DNA from: Chenopodium formosanum
Lineage: Eukaryota > Streptophyta > Magnoliopsida > Caryophyllales > Amaranthaceae
Assembly: GCA_024500155.1 (NCBI GenBank)
Contig: CM044880.1
Span: 7,440,001 to 7,504,000 of the forward strand
Length of the DNA: 64,000 nt
Direction: 5' to 3'
Shown here: positions 36,873-48,247 of the stretch, piece by piece
Position numbering within the stretch: position 1 is the first letter of the stretch
Layout of the letters: every line of letters starts with the position of its first letter
Notes under the pieces: generated by a model
What the model saw: only the letters and a program-made list of their open reading frames with translations
Database searches by the model: none
What the model was told of the DNA's origin: nothing
Made by a program: the position numbers and the translations under genes

Positions 36873-36973
36873 TACTTCGTATAATGTATATGTAATAATT
36901 AATAAGAAATAGAGGTAGTACTTCGTATAAAGTATATGTAATATTTTTTATACTTTTTTAACCCTCTTTTAGG

Positions 36974-37203
36974 GCCTGTTCTCTTACGTTGAAATTCAGT
37001 TCAGTTCAGTTCAGTTCAGCTCAGCTCAGTTCAGCTCAGTTCAGTTCAATTCAGCTCAGTTCAGTTCAGGTCAGTTCAGCTCAGCTCTTAATTTCCTTCT
37101 CTTATAAAATATTCATTTCGGTTCAGTTCAGTTCAGCTCAGCTCAGTTCAGTTCAGTTCATCTCAATTCAGTTCAGTTCAGTTCAGTCAATGAGAACAAG
37201 CCC
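36974..37203. mobile_element. GTTCAG-type MITE, copy 4
   Basis: GGGCCTGTTCTCTTACGTTG at the left, TGAGAACAAGCCC at the right, and TTA flanking both ends (3-bp duplication). The interior is GTTCAG/GCTCAG repeats around CTTCTCTTATAAAATATTCA. The reading frame rich in Ser-Val-Gln inside it is a repeat artefact. Confidence 0.8.
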
Positions 37204-37205
37204 TT

Positions 37206-38385
37206 AATATACTTAGCTTGCTTCTATATATTTTTGTAGGTAACGCAGTATATATAATATTTTAACTTTTTATTTGGTTAAATATTGTATTTTAAGTTTT
37301 TTACCAATATTGGTAATTCATAAACAAAGTCATGTATTACTTCATTGTGTTTCGCGTTAAACATGATTAAAGCAAAAACACAAGATAAAACATCAATGAT
37401 CATCTTTCTTCTGGTCCATGCATTAAATATTTGACATAAACGACTTGTTTTGAGTGATCTTTCTATGATTATGTTAAAGACGACATCTTCTTGTTTTCCT
37501 TTTCCCTTTTTCTTTTTTCTTTCCCTTAAATATTTGTTGTAGTCCCCATTTTCTTACAAAAATTATTTTTCTATTTTTCAATTTGTTTATAAAGTCTTCA
37601 GAATTTCTCTTATTATTATCTTTCTCCAACATATATACAAAAGGATAATATCTTGCTTAACAACGCACTTTCGCTCCCTCTTATTATTTTATTTATTTGA
37701 TCCCAAAAACTCTCACATGTCACAAACAATGGTCGAGAGTAACAACAATAAAGTAATATTGTTTGTAAAAATAAATGAAACAATCTTTAAGAAATGAAAA
37801 GAGTACTATAATTGAAACGTTGTAGTTGACTGTAACTCGATAAGAATGAGTGGATGACAAAGTTTTTTTTTTGCAAATTAAAGGACAAAGTTATTATTTT
37901 CTCAATTATTTATTGTGATGGTATGATCATATATGATGTGCGCACTGACGCATTATGATATGAAGTGATGATAATCAACGATGAAAGTTTCTTATTTTGT
38001 TCCCCATTAAACATATAAATGACAAAAAGGAGATTGGATACATAGATGACTTAGTCACATAAGATCTTCCCTAGCTTGTTGGATACAAGTATAAAATAAA
38101 TGCAAAATTCTCATTGGTAAATAACTTAATAAACAAGTGTGGATATCAAATTATCAATACACGAATATACATATATAAATATATAGATGCGAGGTGTTGT
38201 ACGAATGACAAAAGAGGAAATTATATATTCATATGTTATGTTTATGCTTTTTATTACTCCGTAGTAGTATGACTTTAATTATTTACTTGTAAATTGTAAT
38301 AGTAGGATGTATAGTTTTGAATACCTGTATTATATTTTGACAAGATAATCTTTTTGGATTCTAGGGTCTTTCTTTTTTTCTTTTT
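37206..38385. other. Intergenic, no gene seen
   Basis: AT-rich, ending in a T-rich tract (about 38370-38410). One TACTCCGTA lies at 38255-38263. Confidence 0.55.
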
Positions 38386-38524
38386 TTTTTTTTTTTTTCC
38401 TTTTTTTTTAATGTGGGCAAAAGTCAAGCACTTCTCATTAATTAAATTATACACAAACTATTAGGTGCGGCAGTTCACACCCAATAATTCGTGCGGCAAG
38501 AAGGAATTGGGTAAAGCTTAGTTC

Positions 38525-39638
38525 GTGGAGGCGGATGCACGATCCGCATGGTGCATCCGCTCCAAAGTACAAAAAGGCGGAATGAACATGCAGGTATATA
38601 CTAATGTACATGGGCATATAAAATAACACAGTGTTCATTTATAATGTACATGAACATATACATAAAATAACATAGTGTTCATTTATAATGTACATCAGAT
38701 TTTTGTGCAACAATTTTGTATATTAATTTTGTATAATAATATAATTATGTTTTTTTGTATAATGAAATAGATAAATAGTATTATAATTATTTTTTTTTAC
38801 CATACATTAATTACAAATCATTTCAAATTTTTTTTTTTACCAAAAGTTCACTTTCTCTCTCCAAACAAAACTTCAAACCCATTTAAATTCCTCAAACCTC
38901 AAGCAAAATTTTAAGAAATTCAAAATTTTGAGTCCAAAATTGTTCAAGATGACAAATAAAAACGAAAGGTAAGACCAAATTCGGCATTCATACTTGTTTA
39001 TTTGACATTCATACTTGTTTATTTTGAGTTTGAGTGTTTGTTTTTTATAAATTTGATTGAAAATTGTAATATTTGATTTTATTGGGAATTAATTACGATT
39101 TTGATGTTATTTTGTTGTTGCAATGAGAAATAAAATGAAGTTCTTGAAGAAGATCTTTCGATTAATCCATTTTTGAAGAAAAAAGCAAGCAAATAGACAA
39201 TTTTAGAAAAAGTTGTAGATTCAAATAATGCAATGTACATTAAAACACAGTAAAATGTTCTTTTTTCATATACTTAATTACATGATGCAAATAATACAAT
39301 GTACATTAAACATGTAACCAACATTATAGCATAAATGTTCATTAGAATATAATACAATGTACATTATAATACAATAAAATGTACTTTTTTATACGCATAC
39401 ACGGTCATTTATACCAAATGTACATGTACTATATGAATAATGTTCTTTAATTTTATCATGTTCTTTACTAATATTACAAATGTTCTTTAGATTTACAAAA
39501 AAACATATAAAACTAGATGTTCTTTATAAAATAGCTATATGTTCTTTATAAAAAACAACTATATGTTCTTTACTGAACAACTAAATGTTCATTCCGCCTT
39601 TTTATAAAAGAAAATCGGATGCACCAATCCACCTCCAC
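38525..39638. mobile_element. Inverted-repeat element with sub-repeats (class unknown)
   Basis: Arms 38525-38587 and 39587-39638 are inverted relatives sharing GTGGAGG, GGTGCATCCG and AAAAAGGCGGAATGAAC. The left arm also holds a 10-bp palindrome arm pair (GCGGATGCAC ... GTGCATCCGC, 38531-38560). The interior has two copies of a block with AACAYAGTGTTCATTTATAA and TGTACAT (about 38600-38695), and many ATGTTCTTTA/ATGTACATT repeats (39236-39590). There is no transposase frame and no clear target duplication. Confidence 0.5.
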
Positions 39639-39639
39639 A

Positions 39640-40165
39640 GAAAAAATTTCAGGAATTGGGAGCGACAGAGGTGGAGTTCGCAATTGCAGGTTGCAATTGC
39701 TGGAAAGTATGCCGTGAAACTCCATATCCATCGCAACGAAGGAGTAATCGTCGATCAAAGATCAAATCAACAAAACCTCAGATTCAAGATTATCAGACCA
39801 TACCTCACTTTGTTGCAAGATTATCAGGTCAAAATTCAAAGATTGAATCTGATAATCTTAAAACACTACCCTCTGATTCAAGATCGCAAGGGAGGTGCGA
39901 TTCGCTGGTGCAAGTCGCTGCGGAGGTGCAATATTTTGGTGGAGTTCGTTGGTGGTGGTGCGATTAGCTGGTGGAGTTCGCTAGTGGTGGTGGTGCAATT
40001 TTGGAGGGATCGTGGGTTGGTGCAGTGAGTGAGGTTAGGGTGGTGGCTGGTTGATGGTGGCGTGAGGTTAGGGTGGTGGCGGGAGGTTAGGGTGTTGGTT
40101 GTTGGGTGGTGGCGTGAGAAAGAAAGAGAGGAAGAGGGGGAAAGAGGAGAGGAAAGGGGGAAAAA
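39640..40165. other. GC-richer unexplained stretch
   Basis: Repeats such as GGTGGTGGTGCGATT and GGTTAGGGTGGTGGC. Open frames up to 178 codons exist on both strands but show no domain. The composition resembles cargo of non-autonomous elements. Confidence 0.4.
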
Positions 40166-40169
40166 AAAT

Positions 40170-40345
40170 ACTAGTATCATATTAGCCAACAAATAACGCA
40201 TATCAGCCATTAAAATGAATATATCAGCCAATTGATGTTTGATATCAGTCAACATTAGGGACATATCAGACATTAATAAAAATTTATGATCAGTCAACAC
40301 AAGGAATATATCAGCCAACAAATGAAACATAAAAATTGTATGCTC
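40170..40345. repeat. Degenerate ATATCAGCCAACA repeat
   Basis: At least seven spaced copies of ATATCAGCCA/ATATCAGTCA/GATCAGTCAACA. They give a methionine- and LAD-rich frame on the minus strand that is not a gene. Confidence 0.6.
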
Positions 40346-40620
40346 TAAAGTACATTTTAGTAACCCAAGACCTATATACATGGTCATAACTAAAGTTAAC
40401 ATCACAAATTTCATGTACTAGTGGATAATGATACCCCCAAATAAAGAGAAAAGCTTGATAAGTCAAATTTGGAATAAGATTCTTAAATCTACAACTACTA
40501 ATTGCATTGTAATAATAATCTTATAGATTCTTTCTAATTAAACTTGGAACATACAAATTGGTCCATTATATACATCACTATCATCATATATTTATTTTTC
40601 CTTTTACATGTTGACACTAC

Positions 40621-40630
40621 TATAAAAATA
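40621..40630 (+). promoter_or_regulatory. Putative TATA box of MFS copy 5
   Basis: TATAAAAATA, 124 bp before the ATG at 40754. Confidence 0.5.
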
Positions 40631-40753
40631 ACCTTCCACAAACATTCTCAACTCAATAATATCACTATTAAGCATAACTTCTCAAGTCTCAACTTCTCAA
40701 GTCTTTATCAATAATAAATATATAACCTAATATCTAAGTCAACCTAGCTAACC

Positions 40754-43584
40754 ATGGCAATAGAAGGCGGTGGTGGTGGCCAGCTCCGCTTTGTGACGCG
40801 TGTCTTAACAGGGCGATGGTTCATGGTGTTTTCCTCCCTTCTAGTAATGTCTTCGGCGGGAGCCACCTACATGTTTGGGTTATACTCTAAGGACATAAAA
40901 CAATCCTTAGGGTATGACCAAAGTACCATTAACCTCCTTAGCTTCTTTAAGGACTTGGGGTCCATTGCTGGGGTACCTTCCGGGCTACTATTAGAAGTCG
41001 CGCCGCCTTGGGTGGTTCTAACCGTAGGCGCGGTCCTTAACTTTTTTGGCTACTTCATGATTTGGCTCGCCGTTACTAGTCGCATCCCCAAGCCTAAAAT
41101 TTGGCAAATGTGCGTGTACATATGCGTAGGTACGTACGTACGTGATATATTATTTACTATAGTCAAATCATATATATGCTATGTATGCTTTGATGATATC
41201 TTTACCATAAAATATTGCTTTTTATAGCATCATATTCTTGTCTGCTTTCATATCAAACATGTAATCTTTGATTACTACATGTATGATTAGTAATCATGCA
41301 TACATGAAGTATATTCTCTAGCTATGTTCTTAAAATAAAAAGTATATATTGGCCATATTTGATTGGCCTTATCATCATGAGTGTGAGACTAGTTTCAATT
41401 CATCACTCAATCAATGAACGACAATACTTATATGATGTAGTACATTAACCCTAAATTAATGACAATATAACAAGTCATAATTTAAACTCTAAACTAAAAG
41501 TTATGTCCAAAATAGCTTAGTACTTCGTCATAAATTATCAAAAAATTGTATATCCGATCCTTACGCTCAACAATTAATATCTATCTAGTTCTAATTATAA
41601 TTAAGTAAAAATTACACCATATAAAAATTAATAATGTAAAAATATACGGAAAGACTATTGTAACAAGATCTTTTATGAGTATATGTGTTTTATGATAGCC
41701 ATAAATAACAAAATATAATCATAATAAAGTTTGTAAATATTGTAAAAAACAATAAAATTGAATTGAAGCAATGATATATATATGTCTTTTGAAAATGCAT
41801 ATTAAAATAATAAGATATCAAAGAATCATATAGAGTATATGTTTAGAAAATTACTAAAAGTGAATATATCGATCTGAACTGGCCTAATTTAATGTTATCT
41901 GATCTAAACTTGGAGTAAACATAATTGAGGTAGCTCTTATCCTTGTCACAACTCTTTATTGAAACTTATTTTTCTTGAATTTATTTTATCCGAACTTAAT
42001 TTCTTTATTTGTTAAATTTATCTAGAACTTCTATGTCGTGAATTTTTCTTATCAGAATTTATATATCATCTCTTGTTTTAACTTATGTTCTTGAAATAAG
42101 GTGACTAGAACTAGACCTTAATCACTAATAATGACGTTATTTTTACATCTACATATATAGGTGCAAACTCCCAAGCCTTTTCGAATACCGGTGCAGTTGT
42201 TACTAGCGTAAAGAACTTCCCAGAGAGCCGAGGAATGGTCTTAGGTTTGCTCAAAGGCTTTGTTGGTCTAAGTGGTGCTATCATAACCCAAGTCTACTTT
42301 GCATTTTACGGTGGTAATGGTAAACATTCCAAGGACTTAATCCTCCTCATTGGTTGGCTGCCCGCCGCCTTATCATTCGCATTCATTCGTACCATTCGAT
42401 TTATGAAAGTTGTTCGACAAAAAAATGAGGCCAATGTCTTCTATGAATTTCTTTACATCTCCCTTGGCCTCGCCAGTTTTCTCATGGCAATGAGCATACT
42501 TCAAAAGACCATAACCTTTACGCGAGGTGGTTACATAGGAAGTGGTATAGCCGTGATTCTTTTGCTTCTTTTACCTCTTTACACCGTGATTAAGGAAGAG
42601 TACAAGCTACGACGAAAGAGGATTGCAGTAGAGTTGCAAAATGTCTCTAACAATAATGTTGTGGTAGAAGGCGTGGTTGAGGATGTGGTTTCGAATGCAT
42701 TGCCTCAAGCATCCGTAACAGAGTTGCCTATAAAACAAAGAGAGGCCGATTCATGTTTTCAAAATATATTCAACTCTCCGGAAAGAGGGGAAGATTATAC
42801 CATACTTCAAGCAATTTTCAATATCGACATGTTCATTTTAGTTATCACTATTATAAACGGACTTGGTGGCACATTAACAGCAATTGACAACTTGGGTCAA
42901 ATTGGGGCATCCCTAGGGTACCCGCCTCACAGCATAGGCACATTTGTGTCCTTAGTCAGCATATGGAACTACTTAGGTCGTGTCGTGGCAGGTTTTGGTT
43001 CGGAACACTTGTTAACCAAGTACAAGATTCCAAGGCCTCTTGTGCTCTCTTTCATGCTCTTAATCTCTTGCATTGGCCACCTTCTCATAGCTTTCAACGT
43101 GCGCAATGGGCTTTATGTTGCAACTGTGGTTATTGGGTTTTCTTATGGGGCCCAATGGCCTTTGCTATTTGCAATCATCTCTGAATTATTTGGGCTTAAG
43201 TACTACGCAACTTTAAACAATGTAGGTACAATGGCAAGCCCAATAGGAGGTTACATTCTCGGTGTTAGACTAACGGGCTATTTATATGATAAAGAAGCCC
43301 AAAAGCAAATGCATGCTTTGGGCCGAGTTAGGAAAGAAGGTGAAGAATTGACTTGTATTGGCCCAAAATGTTTTCAGTTAGCATTTCTAGTGATCACAGG
43401 TGCTACTTTGTTTAGTATGTTTATTTCACTAATTCTGGTGGTTAGAACAAGGAAGTTTTACAAGAGTGACATTTATAAGAAGTTCAGGGAGGCAGCTGAT
43501 GCAGCGGAGGCTGAGACCACCGCTGGTGTCGTAGTGCCAGATAATGGAGGGAAGAAGTCGGAGCCGAAGGTGGCAGAAAGCTAG
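40754..43584 (+). CDS. Nodulin-like domain MFS transporter (NFD4-like), copy 5, two exons, 599 aa
   Basis: Exons 40754-41129 and 42161-43584 (donor GTAG|GTACGTACGT, acceptor ATATAG, phase 1). The family pattern is complete: RVLTGRWFMVFSSLLVMSS, GYDQSTINLLSFFKDLGSI, VYICVGANSQAFSNTGAVV across the splice, GLLKGFVGLSGAIITQ, GWLPAALSFAF, READSCFQN, GEDYTILQAIFNIDM, LGGTLTAIDNLGQIG, SIWNYLGRVVAGFG, YGAQWPLLFAIISELFG, RTRKFYKSDIYKKF. It groups with copy 4 but is the most diverged member: TSVKNF where others have TCVKNF, LLTKYKIPRP where others have LLKKYKIPRP, and TLNNVGTMA where others have TLYNxGxVA. The frame is open throughout; the substrate is unknown. Confidence 0.93.
41130..42160 (+). other. 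Intron 1 of MFS copy 5
   Basis: 1.03-kb AT-rich intron; no insertion is recognised inside. Confidence 0.85.
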
Positions 43585-46500
43585 GAGTGTTTATAGTTTT
43601 ATAGAGGTGTTTTTTTTATACCAAATGATTGGTAACTAATCTGATATATGTACGTTCAATTGTTGTATTGTTTAGATTTCTATCTTATATCCAAGTGTAC
43701 AATGAACATGCTTTAATTTACTAACACATACACTTGTAATTGTATGCAAATTTGTGTATTTTGGCAATAAACAAGAAAACGATTGGGATATATTGTCCTT
43801 GTTAATAAATTGTACATTATACCTGAGTGTATAGAAAGTGTCGCGTGTGATACTATGTATGTATAATATAACAAATGAAACGCGTCATGCATATATCAGT
43901 ATATAGTCATATATATATGGTGCCAATCGTGTGGGCATACTTGGATTAATTTTAGCAATACATGCATTTATTACCAGCAATCCTAATTGTAGTACCAATA
44001 CTTTTGGACTACATTACATATAAAATGTACATGCATCAAGATTTATGTCCCCAAGTCTGCTCCTTTCAGCACTAGTTGCCTTTGCAGCACGCAATATCTT
44101 AGTTCATCACAAGATTCAAATTCCTTGTTCTAGTAAAAACTTTTAAATAATTTACACATACAAATTTTTTTTAAAAAAAGTTTATCACATCAGTCAGTCC
44201 ACTAAGCACTTTATAAGAACCTTATATAAAATCTTCACCCAAAATTAATTAGTTGTCAGTCTTGTCACATAGTTGTAATCTCTAGACCTCTTAATTTGTA
44301 ACCAAGTATTCCATGTATTCTTACAATTCTTAGAGTATATTGTGTCATTTTTCTTCAATCGGCTTTATAATTACTTTTTTTATATAAGGCCACAAATAAT
44401 GTATCCTAGAACATCTGATCATAAAATTCTATGACTATTAATTTCGAACAAAATCTTGCTAGCATACATAGTAGTCTGTAGACTGTAGTATATAAAATAC
44501 AATACGGCGTACAGTTGTACACCGTATCGACGGTCCAATGCGGACATGATTGATCACTCCATTGCATATTAGCATGCATGGAAAAAAAAAATTACGCAGC
44601 TTGCTTTGAATGATCTTAAAAATGTTTTCTTCTCCTTTTAAGAGATTTTATTTTTGGTTGCATTTTAAATTTTATTCAACTAACACTTAGTTTCTAAGAT
44701 ATGAAATTTCAAATTTGATAGATACAATAATTCCTGCGACTCTATAATGTTAATGTTATGAATTATGATGTGATGTGTGCACTGCACTGTGATATGAATT
44801 AGAATTCAATGAGGAAAGTTTCTTATTTGTACCCCACTACTTGGAACTATGGATCATCCGCCCTTGCTTGTCGGAAAATAAACAAAAAAAATCTCTACTT
44901 CCTTTTAATATTTTTTTTATTTACCTACATTTTAATATGGATATTTAATTATCAATGCAAGAGTTATTTTGATTAATCATTTGTTTATTCAACTTCTCTC
45001 GATCTTTTATAATGCATTACGTGTTAATAATAACATATGTATGTTACTATGTTGTAAGTAAACAATTAAAGGAAAAGGTACAAATTGCTTCAAATCATTT
45101 CAGTTCAATTCTTTTCAAAGTAATTAAATTTCTAATAATTCATGTTAATAAAATTATAAAATACTAAAGGATAATTAATTATATATTTACATGCATATGA
45201 ACTATTAAAGGTGATTAATAATGAGTTTAAATGATCATGTTCAATACCTACTCAACAACGAACCCTCATTATTTTCATAAGCCGAGTAATACTAGAAACT
45301 AGTAAGCTCGACAGGAGACGGGAGACATAACCAATGTAGTAGAACAAGAAGGATAAACAAAATGGACAACAAACTTATAAAACCAAACAAGGGAAGTAAT
45401 CCCCAAAATGGGCGTTACTTCCTTCCATATGTTTTCCTATTGCCAAATACATTCCCTTCACGCAAACATATCACGAAGCAAGGACGCAAGGTTGAAAAAG
45501 CTACTACCACTGTCCCACTCGAATTGTCCCATAAGACGGAATATTAATACTCCATATATTTTCCCATCTTTTAAAAAGTATGAATAATTCTTATGAATAC
45601 TGTTGAGACGATTATGTCCCTAAAAATGTTTATTTACGTATTTATTTCCTTTCAAAAATATGACACACTATTATAAACAGGGTTGAAACGATTATGTTCC
45701 TTAAAATGTTTAATTACCTGGCCTATTTCCCATTATTAATTTTAATTATTTTTTTAACTCTTAAAAATAGTACGTGTGTAGACATTCATACTAGCCCTAA
45801 ACATATTTGATTAACTCTACTAAGAACTAAATTTATAACATAACGCCAAATCGAAAGAAATTTCCGATCATGGCTTACTATGACGCACGCATTGCGCGCG
45901 TTAACCTACCTAGTGTTTAAAAAAAAGTTTTAGGCAAGCACTCCGTAATAATGATACAAGTATAAAAAATTGGTGAAGTGATATAAGATTAAGTAAACTG
46001 GCTAGTAAGCAACATGTTTTGTATAATACGGGATAAATTCAATCAAAACAAATAATAGTAAATTACGAGATAATTTTAATTGGACGAAGGGAGTACAACC
46101 AACATAAACCATCATTTTCATATGATATAGTCCTAGTACAACGTAGACAGGTGTAAGAAGGTCACGTACATACTAAATTCCTTAATTCTGCAGTTTATTT
46201 ATTTTGTACTAATTAAATTTACTGCTACTGGGTATTGGTATAATGGTATTGATATTGCTAGCTTCGTCTTCACTGTCTTTCTCTCGTTTACCGTTTTCAA
46301 TGCCCCACTGACTCCGTTATGACATCTTACACAGGCCAGCTCATTGCCTCACGCTTTTCATTTATTTTTATTTTTTCAAATTTCGAACTTTTTTTTTTAA
46401 TTTTGGACTTTACTCTACATTGCCATGAATTTTAAGGTTCAATTATATAAACCTTGATCTATAAATTTAATGCAAAATAGAGCTATTAGTTATGGCATTG

Positions 46501-46600
46501 TATGTTATAGTCTTGTAGGATTTGATAGTTTGGGAAAGCCACAAGTGAATATGTAAAAGAAATTAATATTAAAATAATATAACATGGCGAATGTGACAAT
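43585..46600. other. Intergenic, no gene seen
   Basis: 3' flank of MFS copy 5, then AT-rich spacer with short poly-A/T runs. A palindromic patch (ACGGCGTACAGTTGTACACCGT) lies near 44505-44527. No domain was recognised. Confidence 0.55.
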
Positions 46601-46606
46601 TTAGGG

Positions 46607-46732
46607 TCTGTTCTGACTGAACTGAACTGAATTTATTGAAGCTGGACGAAATATTTTATGAGAGAATGAAATTAAGAATTGAACTGAAATGAAAGTGAAT
46701 TAAACTGAAAATAATCTGAAGAGAACAAGCCC
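46607..46732. mobile_element. GAACTGAACT-type MITE, copy 5 (short)
   Basis: Starts GGGTCTGTTCTGACTGAACT and ends GAGAACAAGCCC. It has the family core (ATATTTTATGAGAGAATGAA) in inverse orientation to copies 3 and 4. Flanking TTA/TAA. Confidence 0.7.
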
Positions 46733-46739
46733 TAAATGT

Positions 46740-47640
46740 AGTCTCATGTTCTATAAGTGACTTACGCGTCTCACCATAGACGAGTGCTACAATCAACTTG
46801 TTAGTATTACAATAAATATAAAAAAAAAAAATTAAAGTAATTTCAAAATGCCTTTGTTTGAAAAGGGTTAGTAATACTTCGTAACATGTAAGAGAGACTT
46901 ATATTGATATATTATTCTTAGCTAGGTGTATTAAACTATAATTCATTTTTTAATTAATATTTCGATATGTAAACAACACATTTTAAAGATAAAACAAAAG
47001 ATAGGGGCGAACATGTTTCTAGGTAAGTAACCCAAATGTATAACAGACATTACCCCTAAGATAATACAAACTATACATTCATATTAGAATCCAAATTACT
47101 CCAATAGCACATACATACATACACACCTCATTAAAAGCTCATAACAACAAAAGAATGAAATCTGTTTTGGTAAAATCTAGTCACAACCCTTATAACAAAA
47201 AAAAGCCCTTTTTATAGGGGATTATTTACATATGAAAGGAACAAATTCTACAAAGTAATCAATGCAAAATTTAAACTTCAAATGTTACCAACAAACATTT
47301 AAATTAATTTAAATTATTAATAAACATAAAATAAAATTAAAACTAGCTAGCTAGCCCATGCATATCCATCCACATCTATACCATTTTTATGATCACTGAA
47401 AACCGTCTTTATGGCATGACAAACTTCCTCCCCCTTCTAACCCACGCGGTACACCTTATAACCAAGTGCTAGCTAGCTGTTTTTTTCATTTTTTTTTTTT
47501 CATAAATACAAGAAATTTCCTCTAAATATTTATATATATATACCTTAAGAAATATACATGTATTTATATATATAAATCCTCATATATAATATATATTCAT
47601 ATATAATTATTGCTTTCTTTGTAAACCTTATAAATATTAT
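46740..47640. other. Upstream region of the VQ gene
   Basis: AT-rich, with TATATATATA-type runs at about 47530-47600 that could serve as TATA elements. No single box is decisive. Confidence 0.4.
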
Positions 47641-47644
47641 TGTC

Positions 47645-48247
47645 ATGGGTTCTAACACTACTACCAACAACAACAAACAACATTCCATGCATTATTCAAC
47701 CTATGAATCTTCTTCAACCACCAACAACACAACTTTTGTTCAAGCTGACCCTTCCAACTTCCGTGCCATCGTCCAACAACTTACCGGATCCCATACGACC
47801 GCCTCCTCGTCTCAAGGTGGCTCCATCCAAAGGGATGGTTCGGATGGGGCCGGGTTTAAGCTTCATGAGAGGAGGCAGCAACAAGGTGCTATTAGGAAGT
47901 TGGAGATGATCAAGCTTAATAATAATAGTAATAGTCTTAATAGTAATGCTCATAATTATAATAATCATCATGGGCCTTTAAATGGGCATGTTAGGGTTAG
48001 AGGAGGGCATGATGTGGCTATGGTTTCGCCCGTTTCGACGTTGGATGGGTTAGGCCTCGGGGTTAGAAGCCCGAGGACTAACCCTAGAAGTGGTAGCATG
48101 AGTGAGGAAGAAGAAAGGGTGGTTATTGCTGAGAAAGGGTTTTATTTGCATCCGGTTAGTCCATTAAGTGGTGGTGGTAGAGATTTTGAGCCTCAACTCT
48201 TGCCTTTGTTCCCTCTTCATTCTCCTAGAGATAATGGTCAAGGTTAA
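47645..48247 (+). CDS. VQ motif-containing protein, 200 aa, intronless
   Basis: Small plant regulatory protein. The VQ core FRAIVQQLTG (FxxxVQxLTG, about residues 39-48) sits in FVQADPSNFRAIVQQLTGSH. Family members use this motif to bind WRKY transcription factors, and some are MAP-kinase substrates; action is usually nuclear. Further conserved-looking blocks are FKLHERRQQ (about 72-80), VSPVSTLDGLG, EEERVVIAEKGFYLHPVSP and the C-terminal PQLLPLFPLHSPR. The tail pattern resembles Arabidopsis VQ11 (At1g80450); that assignment is from memory and not certain. An Asn/His-rich linker occupies about residues 91-111. SP sites (SPRTNP, SPVST, HSPR) could be kinase targets. The start at 47645 is the first ATG; a TTG frame at 47640 is a shadow. 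Confidence 0.88.
   Translation: MGSNTTTNNNKQHSMHYSTYESSSTTNNTTFVQADPSNFRAIVQQLTGSHTTASSSQGGSIQRDGSDGAGFKLHERRQQQGAIRKLEMIKLNNNSNSLNSNAHNYNNHHGPLNGHVRVRGGHDVAMVSPVSTLDGLGLGVRSPRTNPRSGSMSEEEERVVIAEKGFYLHPVSPLSGGGRDFEPQLLPLFPLHSPRDNGQG

Noticed and set aside
39585..40414. Frames of 147 and 178 codons on opposite strands
   Set aside because: Driven by GGTGGT and ATATCAGCC repeats; no recognisable domain.
44505..44527. Short palindromic patch
   Set aside because: Too short and isolated to call an element or binding site.
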